Of a stretch of DNA of 64,000 nt, positions 37,657 to 45,644 are shown in pieces (within the stretch, counting starts at the first letter, position 1; every line of letters begins with the position of its first letter). Origin of the DNA: Microbacteriaceae bacterium (GTDB lineage: Bacteria > Actinomycetota > Actinomycetes > Actinomycetales > Microbacteriaceae); contig JAHBTA010000005.1 of NCBI GenBank assembly GCA_019638805.1, positions 124,001-188,000 of the forward strand. Reading direction: 5' to 3'. The position numbers and the translations under genes were made by a program. The notes below the pieces were generated by a model. It was not told where the DNA came from. It was given only the letters and a program-made list of their open reading frames with translations, and did no database searches.

Positions 37657-39087
37657 ATGACGTACTGGGACGCCCGGCTCGCGGTCTTCGACCTCGAGAC
37701 CACGGGTGTCGACGTCGACACGAGCCGCATCGTGTCCGCGTGCATCGCTCTGCTCGAGCCGGACGGCTCCCTGCACGCCCAGTGGAACTGGTTGGCCGAC
37801 CCGGGCGTCGAGATCCCGGAGGCGGCGAGCGAGGTGCACGGCATCACGACCGAGCGCGCCCGGGAGGATGGCCGCCCGGCCGACCAGGTGGTCGCCGAGC
37901 TCGCGGCCACGATCCGCGCCCTCAACGCCGCGGACCTCCCGCTCGTGGTCTACAACGCGCCCTACGACCTGACGCTGCTCGATCGCGAGTGCCGACGTCA
38001 TCGCATCCAGCCGCTCGGGTCGCCCTCCCCCGTCATCGACCCGCTCGTGATCGACAAGGCGGTCGACCGGTTCCGCAAGGGCAAGCGCACGCTCACGGTG
38101 GCCGCGGAGCGCTACGGGGTCACGCTCGACGACGCGCACGATGCCGCGGCGGATGCCATCGCGGCCGGGCGGGTCGCCCAGGCCATCGCGCGAGCCTTCC
38201 CCGATGAGGTGGACGTGTCGTTCGCGGACCTGCACGGGCGCCAGCAGATCTGGTACGCCGAGCAGGCCGCCGCCTTCCAGCGCTACATCCGCGAGGTCAA
38301 GGGCGACGAGAGCTTCGTGGCGGAATCGGACTGGCCCGTGCGGCCGCTCGAGGATCCGATGATGTTCGAGGACACGATCCCCCTGCCGCTGCCCAAGCCG
38401 CGTCCGAGCGAGACGGTGCCCGTCATAGACTTCAGCCAGCCGGGCGCGCTGGAGGCGGCGGCGACGCGATCGAAGTACGCCGACGCGCCTCCCCCGCTCG
38501 TCGTCGTCGAGCAGACCGTCCTCGAGGAGAGCGTGACGGTCGAGGTGTTCGATGAGCCGATCGCCGGACCGGTCGGTGGTGCGACAGAGTCGCCGACACC
38601 CGCGGAGGCGGATCCGTCCGTGGCGACGGAGGCGTTCGTCGAGCCTCTCGCCTCGCTCGCCCCACGCGCGCCCAAGCCGACCGTGATCCGCATCGCGGCC
38701 GCGGTCGTGACCGATCGCGAGGGCCGCAGCCTGCTGGTGCGCAAGCACGGCAGCACGACCTTCATGCAGCCGGGCGGAAAGATCGAGCCGGGTGAGAGCG
38801 CCCTGGACGCCCTCACCCGTGAGGTGCGGGAAGAACTGGGTCTCGTGGTCGACCCGGCCGAGACCGAATACATCGGCAGCTACCGGGCGATCGCCGCCAA
38901 CGAGCCCAACACCGTGGTGCGGGCGGAGGTCTTCTATGTGACGACCCCGGAGACGCCGGTTGCGGGCGCCGAGATCGAGGAATTGCTGTGGATCGAGCGG
39001 GGCGGCGAGGTTCAGGTTGAGGTCGCGCCGCTCACGCGCGACTCGCTGCTGCCGCTGTGGGCGTCGCGGAAGCCGACGCTGTTCTGA
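37657..39087 (+). CDS. DEDDh exonuclease fused to a NUDIX hydrolase
   Basis: 476-residue two-domain protein. Residues 1-185 are a DnaQ-like 3'-5' exonuclease: VFDLETTG (Asp 12, Glu 14), LVVYNAPYDLTLLDRE (Asp) and LDDAHDAAADA (catalytic His and Asp). Residues 345-470 are a NUDIX domain with the complete box from 374 to 396 (GKIEPGE, then REVREELGL), so both active sites look intact. A 150-residue acidic, Pro-rich linker lies between (residues 190-340). Separate proteins of each type are common in actinobacteria; the fusion suggests joint handling of nucleotides from DNA or RNA and a nucleoside diphosphate derivative. I cannot name the NUDIX substrate. Confidence 0.9.
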   Translation: MTYWDARLAVFDLETTGVDVDTSRIVSACIALLEPDGSLHAQWNWLADPGVEIPEAASEVHGITTERAREDGRPADQVVAELAATIRALNAADLPLVVYNAPYDLTLLDRECRRHRIQPLGSPSPVIDPLVIDKAVDRFRKGKRTLTVAAERYGVTLDDAHDAAADAIAAGRVAQAIARAFPDEVDVSFADLHGRQQIWYAEQAAAFQRYIREVKGDESFVAESDWPVRPLEDPMMFEDTIPLPLPKPRPSETVPVIDFSQPGALEAAATRSKYADAPPPLVVVEQTVLEESVTVEVFDEPIAGPVGGATESPTPAEADPSVATEAFVEPLASLAPRAPKPTVIRIAAAVVTDREGRSLLVRKHGSTTFMQPGGKIEPGESALDALTREVREELGLVVDPAETEYIGSYRAIAANEPNTVVRAEVFYVTTPETPVAGAEIEELLWIERGGEVQVEVAPLTRDSLLPLWASRKPTLF

Positions 39088-39118
39088 GCGGGCGCCGGTG
39101 CGGGACTACTAAGCCGGG

Positions 39119-39367
39119 CTACTTGCCGAAGTTCTTGTAGCGCGAGTTGAACTTCTCGACGCGGCCGGCGCTGTCGAGGATGCGCTGCTTGCCCGTGTAG
39201 AACGGGTGCGACGCGGACGAGATCTCGACGTCGATGACCGGGTAGGTGACACCGTCCAGTTCGATGGTCTTGTCGCTGGTCGCGGTCGAACGGGTGAGGA
39301 AGGTCTCACCGCTGGCGAGGTCGCGGAACACGATCGCGTTGTACTCGGGGTGGATGTCGGTCTTCAT
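39119..39367 (-). CDS. rpmE2: Ribosomal protein bL31, type B (zinc-free)
   Basis: 82-residue bL31[21 protein letters not shown] at the start and [20 protein letters not shown] near the end match the type B paralogue. The zinc-binding cysteines of type A are absent, as expected for the form used under zinc limitation in many bacteria. No Zur box is recognised in the 79-base leader, so whether this is the sole L31 or the zinc-starvation copy is open. Confidence 0.96.
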   Translation of the reverse strand: MKTDIHPEYNAIVFRDLASGETFLTRSTATSDKTIELDGVTYPVIDVEISSASHPFYTGKQRILDSAGRVEKFNSRYKNFGK

Positions 39368-39452
39368 GCGTGTGCTCCGGTGGAATCCGAGGGAAGTCTG
39401 GGCTGCCTGAGTCTGGGCTGGCAGGCAGCCGGGGCCGATGGGCCAAGGATCG

Positions 39453-39458
39453 ATGATA
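39453..39458 (-). promoter_or_regulatory. -10 element of rpmE2
   Basis: TATCAT on the minus strand, with transcription expected near 39446 and a leader of about 79 bases containing GGAG before ATG 39367. Two CCCAGACT copies separated by seven bases lie in the leader. Confidence 0.5.
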
Positions 39459-39504
39459 GCAGGATCGGCGGGCTAGTCTGCGGCCCTCGCCGCGGCAGCG
39501 CTGT

Positions 39505-40293
39505 TCAGTCCGCCGCGCGTGCGGCGAACCGACCATGCTCGCTCGTGGCGACCACGAGCTCCAATCCGAAGACGTCGCTCAGGTTCTCCCCCGTGATGAC
39601 CTCGGAGATCGGTCCCGCGATCTGGACGGCACCCTCGGCCAGCAGCAGCGCGTGCGTGAAGCCCGGCGGGATCTCCTCGACGTGGTGGGTGACCATGACC
39701 ATGGCGGGGCTGGACTTCTGCCCGGCGTAGGCGCCCAGAAGCTGCAGCAGCTCTTCGCGCGCGCCGAGGTCGAGCGACGCCGCGGGCTCGTCGAGCAGCA
39801 GCACCTCGGGGTCGGTCATGACGGCGCGGGCGATCTGCACGCGCTTCTGCTCGCCGTCGCTGAGGGTGCCGAACAGGCGTTCCTCGAGGTGATCGAGCTT
39901 CCACTCCTTGAGCACGCGGCGGGCGCGCTTGACGTCGACGTCCTCGTATTCCTCGTTCCAGCGGCCCGTGACGGCGTGCGCCGCGGTCATGACGACGTTG
40001 AGCACGGTCTCGTCGACCGGAATGCGCCGCGCCATCGCGGTCGAGGCGAACCCGATGCGCGGCCGGATGTCGAACACATCGCTCTTGCCGAGCCTGTCGC
40101 CCAGCAGGACGGCCGTACCCGACGTCGGGTGGATGGTCGCGGATGCCACCTGCAGAAGCGTCGTCTTGCCCGCGCCGTTGGGCCCGAGAACGACCCAGCG
40201 CTCGTCGGGCTGCACGGCCCAGGTCACCCGATCAAGAATGCGGTTGCGGTCGCGGACGATGGTCAGATCGGTGAACTCGAGAGCCGCGGCCAT
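39505..40293 (-). CDS. ABC transporter ATP-binding protein
   Basis: 262-residue single-domain ATPase. Walker A VLGPNGAGKTTLLQ (about 35-47), signature LSDGEQKRVQIARAV (Asp replaces the usual second Gly), Walker B VLLLDEPAASLDLGAR and switch His in MVTHHVEE. It resembles YlmA/ModF-like soluble ABC ATPases with no cognate permease nearby. Upstream of its ATG (40293) begins the accessory island; on the other side of the island are glgA and glgC. Confidence 0.9.
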   Translation of the reverse strand: MAAALEFTDLTIVRDRNRILDRVTWAVQPDERWVVLGPNGAGKTTLLQVASATIHPTSGTAVLLGDRLGKSDVFDIRPRIGFASTAMARRIPVDETVLNVVMTAAHAVTGRWNEEYEDVDVKRARRVLKEWKLDHLEERLFGTLSDGEQKRVQIARAVMTDPEVLLLDEPAASLDLGAREELLQLLGAYAGQKSSPAMVMVTHHVEEIPPGFTHALLLAEGAVQIAGPISEVITGENLSDVFGLELVVATSEHGRFAARAAD

Positions 40294-40328
40294 GCCCTCC
40301 AGCCTACGAGTTCCCGGGCGGCGCGGGG

Positions 40329-41030
40329 TCAGGCGAAGGCGCGCCCAAGGGGCACGACACGGGTCGATGCTCCGGTCGCGTCACGACTGACAACTGGAAT
40401 CCGGCTCGGAGGTCCCGACCGCCTGGTAGAACCGAACTTCTCTTGCGATCCCCTGTCGGCGTGAACGGTGCAGCCGGCGACCTCGTCGCGGCGGGCGACC
40501 GCGTTCTCGAGCGCATCGACCGCGAGTTTCGCGGTCATCCGGTCGGCGATCGAGTAGCCGACGATCCGGTTCGAGTAGACGTCTTTCATCGCGCAGCAGT
40601 AGAGCTTGCCCTCCGCTGTCCAGTGCTCGGTGATGTCCGTGAGCCAGAGCCGGTTCGGGGCGTCGGCGGCGAACACGCGCTGCACGAAGTCGTCGAACAC
40701 CGGCGGGCCCTGCTTCTTATTTCTAGACCTGCGGCGTCGCTGCGCGGCCGAGGTGATCCCCGCGTCCGCACAGAGCCGCCACGCGGTCCGGCGCGACATC
40801 TTCCACCCGGCCTTGCGGGCCTCGTTGGCGAGGAACCGATAGCCGAACTCCGGATCCTCCCGATGCGCGTCCAGCAGCGCGTTGCGGCGATGCGCCTGCA
40901 CCCAGGCGGCCTCGGTGACCGGGCGCTGCTTCCAGCGATAGAACGGCTGTCGAGCGATCTTCAGCACCCCGCACGTCACCGTGACGGGGATGCCGTCCGC
41001 GGCGAGCTCGTCGACGAGCGGGTAGATCAT
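40329..41030 (-). pseudogene. IS3-family transposase OrfB, 3'-truncated
   Basis: The frame begins as a normal IS3 OrfB: HTH-21-like MIYPLVDELAADGIPVTVTC, then a DDE domain with WLTDITEHW (first Asp) and VHADRGSQ (second Asp). Homology stops at about base 40440, right after VHADRGSQ; the remaining 35 codons are unrelated DNA, and the third catalytic residue (Glu) and the right end are missing. Its ATG overlaps the OrfA stop (ATGA). The element cannot transpose by itself. Confidence 0.9.
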
Positions 41031-41379
41031 TTTGGGGCGCCACCGAGCTTGAGGTTCGCCTGCGACAGATACGCCGCTGCTCGACGCAGCACTTCGTTCT
41101 CCTGCTCCAGCAGCCGGTTACGGCGCTTGAGCTCCCGCACCTCGGCGGCCTCGTCCTTCGTCTGACCGGGACGGCGACCTTCCTCAATGTCGGCCTGCTT
41201 CATCCAGTTCGTCAGAGTCTGATCCGAGATCCCGAAGTCCTTCGCGATCTGCGCCAGCGTCACCCCGCTCTCACGCGCTCGGGCAACCGCGACGACGTCC
41301 TCGCGGAACTCCTGGGGATACGGTCCGGGCATGATGACATCCTCTCCGTCAGGGACGAATCCCTAAACGCTAGGTGTCA
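40440..41379 (-). mobile_element. IS3-family element remnant
   Basis: The upstream end, read on the minus strand, begins TGACACCTAGCGTTTAGGGA, which is a TGA-type IS3 terminus at 41379. OrfA and part of OrfB follow, and the sequence is lost at about 40440. The opposite inverted repeat is absent, so no target duplication can be assessed. The intact end abuts a YD-repeat protein fragment. Confidence 0.8.
41027..41332 (-). CDS. IS3-family transposase OrfA
   Basis: 101-residue helix-turn-helix protein: FREDVVAVARARESGVTLAQIAKDFGISDQTLTNWM, followed by a leucine-zipper region (RELKRRNRLLEQENEVLRRAAAYL) typical of IS3 OrfA. Intact, but its partner OrfB is truncated. In intact IS3 elements OrfA and OrfB combine by frameshifting to form the transposase. 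Confidence 0.93.
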   Translation of the reverse strand: MPGPYPQEFREDVVAVARARESGVTLAQIAKDFGISDQTLTNWMKQADIEEGRRPGQTKDEAAEVRELKRRNRLLEQENEVLRRAAAYLSQANLKLGGAPK

Positions 41380-41521
41380 CCAGCTCCTGCACCAGACCCG
41401 ATCGTGGTGGTGCCGTCGGTGTATCCGGTGAGGGCGCCTGCCTGGTTGTAGGTGTAGTCGATCACGAGGTTCGGGCCGGCGGCGTAGTCCTCGATCTGAC
41501 CGATGCGGGCGCCGTTCACCG
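41375..41521 (-). pseudogene. YD-repeat (Rhs-type) protein fragment
   Basis: An open frame on the minus strand encodes VNGARIGQIEDYAAGPNLVI and then DYTYNQAGALTGYTDGTTT, a recognisable Rhs/YD repeat unit, before running into the IS3 terminus. It has no start or end of its own. It lies just downstream of the 77-residue immunity-like gene, as expected for recombined Rhs core fragments left between displaced toxin-immunity modules. Confidence 0.65.
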
Positions 41522-41534
41522 TTGGTGATCCTCT

Positions 41535-41768
41535 TCAGAACCAAGTACTGTTACGAACCGGCTTCCCAGCTCGAACATGCTCTACGCAAGCGAGCCAGTC
41601 TTCCCAGGCTGCGGGGTCCCCATGCTGACCGCTCGGCAGAGTGCCGGTATCGCCGAGCAGGGTGAGGAGGTCGTTGCCAGGTGTCTGTGAGTAGCGCCAC
41701 ACATACTCAGCCATTGCTGCAAACGAATCCGCTGCCGACAGCTCGAACGACTCACTTTGGGATGACAT
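41535..41768 (-). CDS. Immunity-like small protein
   Basis: 77-residue acidic, Trp-rich protein: FAAMAEYVWRYSQTPGNDLL, LLGDTGTLPSG, then DPAAWEDWLACVEHVRAG. Its ATG lies inside the last codons of the toxin fragment upstream (17-base overlap), the coupling usual for polymorphic-toxin immunity genes. The composition and the DPAAWxDWL motif resemble small immunity proteins of actinobacteria, but I cannot place it in a named Imm family. Function is inferred from position. Confidence 0.6.
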   Translation of the reverse strand: MSSQSESFELSAADSFAAMAEYVWRYSQTPGNDLLTLLGDTGTLPSGQHGDPAAWEDWLACVEHVRAGKPVRNSTWF

Positions 41769-42495
41769 TCAATCCTCCGTTGGTGATCTCTGCGCCAGTT
41801 TGCACCTGAGCCCACGCTTGAGCCCCACTCGGCAGGACTCGCATGTAATACGAAAGCTGGCCGGCACCATTCGCGAGCGTACTACTCGACTGGAGAAACT
41901 CTGGAGCCACCGCGCTTTGAATAAGGGCCCGGTTCGCCGCCGTATCCTCTGCGAGGTGCCCCACGGCATCACGAAGAATGTGAGAAGTATCAGCACGAAA
42001 GACCACGCCACCGGCGGTGAGGTCTGTACTAGCAGCGGTTCCCGCAACCTTCGGTACCACCTTTGTCGCGATACCTGCGCCTCCGAGGCCTGCGGCCAAG
42101 GTCCCTGAGGCGGAGGATACGACGCTGAGTCCGTCTACTACGGGGTCGCAGCCGTATTGGAGGTCGTTCCCGAAGCGGACTGAACTGTCGATGAGCCCGT
42201 AGACCGGGTTGAAGAGCATGTTTCCACAGGTCCATGCGTCGTGCTGTTCCAGGCAGGGCCCCATTTGCACGATGGCTGAGTGCTCCCAGAGGTATCCGGG
42301 GACATTCGCGTAGACCGCAGGTAGGCCCTGCAAGTAGAAGCTCCCGTAGAGCATGGCTTGACACACTTTGGTCGCCGCGGACGCGTTGGCTTCGCACAAG
42401 CCGTCGGGATTCTGGCCGAACCAACAGGGTTCACGGGGGTCCGTAGGAACTGGCCACTGCGGTCGCAGTCGACCGCAGCTCGGCGAGATCGGGCA
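41752..42495 (-). pseudogene. Polymorphic-toxin C-terminal fragment, 5'-truncated
   Basis: An open frame of 247 codons bounded upstream by TGA (42498-42496) with no credible start; the only early start is TTG 42399. The N-terminal half has scattered Cys and aromatic residues and a Gly/Ala linker (SGTLAAGLGGAGIATKVVPK). The last ~85 residues look like a compact toxin domain: VVFRADTSHILRDAVGHLAED, then YYMRVLPSGAQAWAQVQ and ITNGGLN, compatible with a BECR-type RNase fold (inference only). An overlapping immunity-like gene follows. The DNA is less GC-rich than the surroundings. Probably a displaced toxin cassette whose parent delivery protein is lost. Confidence 0.65.
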
Positions 42496-42545
42496 TCACA
42501 GGGCCACCTTCCCGAATTCCCTGACGATGCGATAGGTCCGGGATG

Positions 42546-42842
42546 TCACGGACCCGTGAGGACCCCGACCCCGACGAATCTGGAGTACCAGATCGCGAAC
42601 ACCGACCCGGATTCTGGGAGTGAGTCGGCCTCAGGCGACCAGAACTCCAAAGTCATCTGCCGATTGCTCCCGTCCGGCCTCAGTTCGCCTCCGTCGGCGC
42701 TCGTGATGACCACGCCGATCGGGTCGCGCGGCCCATCTTTTACGAAGTAGAGCAGCATCGAGTGCGTACCGGACGGCAGTGGTGAACTGAGCCCGCCGGC
42801 GCTTGCGGGCCCGAGCCAAATGTCGGCTTTTCGTTTCGTCAT
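42546..42842 (-). CDS. Small protein of unknown function upstream of the toxin fragment
   Basis: 98-residue protein beginning MTKRKADIWLGPASAGGLSS, with a predicted all-beta pattern (SMLLYFVKDGP, IGVVITSADGG, FAIWYSRFVGVGVL). The C-terminal IWYSRFVGVG recalls small beta-barrel proteins with an EF-Tu domain 2-like fold. ATG 42842 has GGAGG nine bases upstream, and base composition is lower in G+C than core genes. It lies 48 bases upstream of the toxin fragment on the same strand. It might be an immunity or an unrelated cargo gene; no family is recognised with confidence. Confidence 0.6.
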   Translation of the reverse strand: MTKRKADIWLGPASAGGLSSPLPSGTHSMLLYFVKDGPRDPIGVVITSADGGELRPDGSNRQMTLEFWSPEADSLPESGSVFAIWYSRFVGVGVLTGP

Positions 42843-42928
42843 TCGCGCTAACCTCCGTGGATCGCGACGTTTGTTATCTCACCAATAGGTCGCTCCCCTC
42901 GGAGGAAGAAGGCGACTCCTTCACCGGC

Positions 42929-42962
42929 GGGTCTGTCCGATTAACGGTGGATTTGGTCTGGC
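42929..42962 (+). repeat. IS256 inverted repeat, end near the transposase 3' end
   Basis: Begins GGGTCTGTCCGATTAACGGT. Pairs with 44253-44286 in opposite orientation at 29 of 34 bases. Confidence 0.88.
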
Positions 42963-42968
42963 GCATGG

Positions 42969-44231
42969 TTAGTTGATTCGGCCTTCGAAGGTGATGGCGA
43001 AGGCGTTCAGCGCGGGCTTCCACCTGGTGATCCATCGTGCTCGGCCCCGGCCGGTGGGGTCAAGCGAGCGGGTGACGAGATACAGGCACTTCAGTGCCGC
43101 GGCGTCGTTGGGGAAGTGGCCCCGGGCGCGCACCGCGCGCCGGTAGCGGGCGTTGAGCGACTCGATCGCGTTCGTGGTGCAGATCACCTTACGGATCTCG
43201 ATATCCCACTCCAGGAACGGCACGAACTCGGTCCACGCGCCTCGCCAGAGCTTGCTGATGGCCGGGTAGCGGTCCCATTTGGTCTCGAACTCCTCGAACC
43301 TCGACCAGGCCGCGTCAGCGGTGGGGGCGGTATACACCGGTCGGAGGTCGCGGCTCATCTCTTCCCAGTGCTGCCGGGAGGCATAGCGGAAGGTGTTGCG
43401 GATCAGGTGGATCACGCAGGTTTGCACGATCGCGTCCGACCACACGGTGGTGATCGACTCGGGCAGGCCTTTGAGCCCGTCGCAGACGACGATGCCGACG
43501 TCCTCGGCGCCGCGGTTCTTGATCTCCGTCAAGACACCCAGCCAGAACTTCGCCCCCTCCCCGCCGCCGTCGGCGCCGGCCCAGATCCCCAGGATGTCGC
43601 GTTCCCCGTTCACGGTCACGCCGATGGCGATATAGAACGGCTTGTTGCGCACCTGCCCATCCCGCACCTTCACCACCAGCGCGTCGATGAACACCACCGG
43701 GTAGAACCGGTCCAGCGGCCGGTTGCTCCACTCGGTCATCTCGCCGATTACCGTGTCGGTGATCCTCGAGATCGTGTCCTTGGACACCGAGGCACCATAA
43801 ACCTCTTCGAAGTGCGCCGCGATCTCCCCGGTCGTCAACCCCCGCGCGGTCAGCGACAGCACCAGCTCGTCAACACCAGACAGCCGCCGCTGCCGCTTCG
43901 CGACGATCTGCGGGGCGAAGCTGCCATCGCGATCCGTGGGCACGTCAACCTGCACCTGCCCGATCTCGGTCAACACCGTCTTGGACCTCGTCCCATTCCG
44001 GGCGTTCTCCCCAAGCGCGACCCCGTGCTTCGGATAACCGAGGTGCTCGGTCATCTCCGCCTCGAGTGCGGTCTCCAGCACCCGCTTCGTCAGCCCGGTC
44101 AGCACCCCACCGGATCCGACCAAGTCGACACCGGTCTCCTTGGACTGCTGCAGCAGCTGCTCCGCGAGCTGCTGCTCATCGAAGATCTCTCCCGTCACGG
44201 GATCGATCATTCCGGTCGTGGTCTCCTCCAC
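42969..44231 (-). CDS. IS256-family transposase (Transposase_mut)
   Basis: 420-residue transposase, full length. N-terminal TKRVLETALEAEMTEHLGYPKH is characteristic. The DDE residues appear in VVFIDALVVKVRDG, VVCDGLKGLPESI and TTNAIESLNARYRRAV; QTCVIHLIRNTFRYAS also matches the family. GTG start at 44231. No internal stop or frameshift, so it may still be active. Close to the glycogen synthase gene but separated by 153 bases from its 3' end. Confidence 0.96.
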   Translation of the reverse strand: MEETTTGMIDPVTGEIFDEQQLAEQLLQQSKETGVDLVGSGGVLTGLTKRVLETALEAEMTEHLGYPKHGVALGENARNGTRSKTVLTEIGQVQVDVPTDRDGSFAPQIVAKRQRRLSGVDELVLSLTARGLTTGEIAAHFEEVYGASVSKDTISRITDTVIGEMTEWSNRPLDRFYPVVFIDALVVKVRDGQVRNKPFYIAIGVTVNGERDILGIWAGADGGGEGAKFWLGVLTEIKNRGAEDVGIVVCDGLKGLPESITTVWSDAIVQTCVIHLIRNTFRYASRQHWEEMSRDLRPVYTAPTADAAWSRFEEFETKWDRYPAISKLWRGAWTEFVPFLEWDIEIRKVICTTNAIESLNARYRRAVRARGHFPNDAAALKCLYLVTRSLDPTGRGRARWITRWKPALNAFAITFEGRIN

Positions 44232-44252
44232 GGCCTGCTCCTCTCGGTTCAG

Positions 44253-44286
44253 GCCAGATCAGATCCACCGTTTTTCGGACAGTCCC
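44253..44286 (-). repeat. IS256 inverted repeat, end near the transposase start
   Basis: Read on the minus strand it begins GGGACTGTCCGAAAAACGGT. The transposase GTG is 22 bases inside this end. Confidence 0.88.
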
Positions 44287-44383
44287 GGACAAGGACTCTC
44301 ATCAGCCGCATGGAAACATAGTGCAACGCGAGGCACCGATCGCGAAAGTCCTCACTTTCTTCGACACTCGCGGATTACTTGCT

Positions 44384-45583
44384 TCATCCGGCGAGAGCCC
44401 GTGGCACCACCGCGTCGTACACCGCACGCGTTCGATCGGAGATGCTCGCCCAGCCGAACTCGGCCTCGGCGCGCGTCCGGCCCGCCTCCCCCATGCGGCG
44501 CGCGGCCGCCGGGTCGGCGACCACTTCGGTCAGTGCGGCGGCCAGATCCCGCACGAAGGCGTCCGGGTCGAGAGGCGTTCCGGTGCCGTCGTCGGCCTGC
44601 TCGATGGGCACCAGGCGCCCGGTGACCCCGTCGGCGACGACCTCCGGGATGCCGCCCGTCGCCGTCCCCACGACGGGCGCGCCGCAGGCCATGGCCTCGA
44701 GGTTGACGATGCCCAGCGGTTCGTACACCGAGGGGCACACGAAGGTGGTGGCGGCCGAGAGCACGGCGGCCAGGTCGGCCTGCGGCAGCATCTCCTCGAT
44801 CCACACCACGCCTGTGCGAGTCTGCTGCAAGGCGGCGACCGTCACCTGAACCTCCGCCAGGATCTCGGGCGTATCCGGCGCCCCCGCGCACAGCACGAGC
44901 TGCACCTCCGGCGGCAGCAGCTTCGCCGCCTCCAGCAGGTACGGCAGCCCCTTCTGCCGCGTGATGCGACCGACGAAGACCACGCTGGGGCGCTCGGGGT
45001 CCACGCCCAGGGCGCGCACGGCATCCGGCGCGTCGACGCGCGACCAGCGATTCAGGTCGATGCCGTTGTGCACGACGTGCACGCGCGCGGGGTCGATCGC
45101 GGGATAGCAGCGCAGGATGTCGGAACGCATGCCGGCCGACACGGCGATCACCGCATCCGCCGCCTCGAACGCGGTTCTCTCGGTCCAGGACGACACCCGG
45201 TAACCGCCGCCCAGCTGCTCGGCTTTCCAGGGGCGCAGCGGCTCGAGGCTGTGCGCCGTGACGACGTGCGGGATGCCGTGCAGCAGCTTCGCGAGATGGC
45301 CCGCGCCGTTCGCGTACCAGGTGTGCGAGTGCACGAGGTCGGCCCCGGCCGCGTCCTGGGCCAGCTGGAGGTCGACGCCGAGGGTGGCGAGCGCCGGGTT
45401 CGCGTCGGCCAACTGCGGGGGCACCGTGTAGGCGACCACGTCCTCCTCGTCGCGCGGCATGCCGAAGCAACGGACGACGACGTGGAGGTCGGAGCGCAGT
45501 GCGCGGACCAGTTCCGCGACGTGCACCCCCGCTCCCCCGTAGACCTCCGGGGGGTACTCGCGCGTGAGCAGGTCGACCCGCAT
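44384..45583 (-). CDS. glgA: Glycogen synthase / maltose-1-phosphate synthase (GlgA/GlgM type)
   Basis: 399-residue GT4 glucosyltransferase of the actinobacterial type. N-terminal [40 protein letters not shown] and [11 protein letters not shown]-terminal [19 protein letters not shown] and [19 protein letters not shown] with the donor-site Glu pair. In mycobacteria the orthologue (GlgM) makes maltose-1-phosphate from ADP-glucose for GlgE; by homology either role is possible. ATG 45583 follows TAGCGT by eight bases. Divergent from glgC with 61 bases between the starts. Confidence 0.93.
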   Translation of the reverse strand: MRVDLLTREYPPEVYGGAGVHVAELVRALRSDLHVVVRCFGMPRDEEDVVAYTVPPQLADANPALATLGVDLQLAQDAAGADLVHSHTWYANGAGHLAKLLHGIPHVVTAHSLEPLRPWKAEQLGGGYRVSSWTERTAFEAADAVIAVSAGMRSDILRCYPAIDPARVHVVHNGIDLNRWSRVDAPDAVRALGVDPERPSVVFVGRITRQKGLPYLLEAAKLLPPEVQLVLCAGAPDTPEILAEVQVTVAALQQTRTGVVWIEEMLPQADLAAVLSAATTFVCPSVYEPLGIVNLEAMACGAPVVGTATGGIPEVVADGVTGRLVPIEQADDGTGTPLDPDAFVRDLAAALTEVVADPAAARRMGEAGRTRAEAEFGWASISDRTRAVYDAVVPRALAG

Positions 45584-45632
45584 GCCACCCGACGCTAGTA
45601 CAGCGACCCTGGTACCGCGCGGGACCCTCGCC

Positions 45633-45638
45633 TACATT
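45633..45638 (+). promoter_or_regulatory. -10 element, leaderless glgC transcript
   Basis: TACATT six bases before ATG 45645. The facing glgA hexamer is TAGCGT at 45597-45592 on the minus strand, so the two promoters share a 61-base divergent interval. Confidence 0.5.
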
Positions 45639-45644
45639 GGGCAC

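Larger units (their letters stand above)
42929..44286 (-). mobile_element. IS256-family insertion sequence, complete
   Basis: 1358-bp element bounded by 34-bp imperfect inverted repeats (29 of 34 positions match) at 42929-42962 and 44253-44286, enclosing one intact transposase gene. The 8 bases flanking each end (TCACCGGC and GGACAAGG) are not identical, so the usual target duplication is missing. This suggests later rearrangement or deletion at one side. Confidence 0.9.

Noticed and set aside
42358..42750. 130-codon plus-strand open frame in the island
   Set aside because: It overlaps the toxin fragment and the 98-residue gene on the opposite strand and has no start signal or domain.
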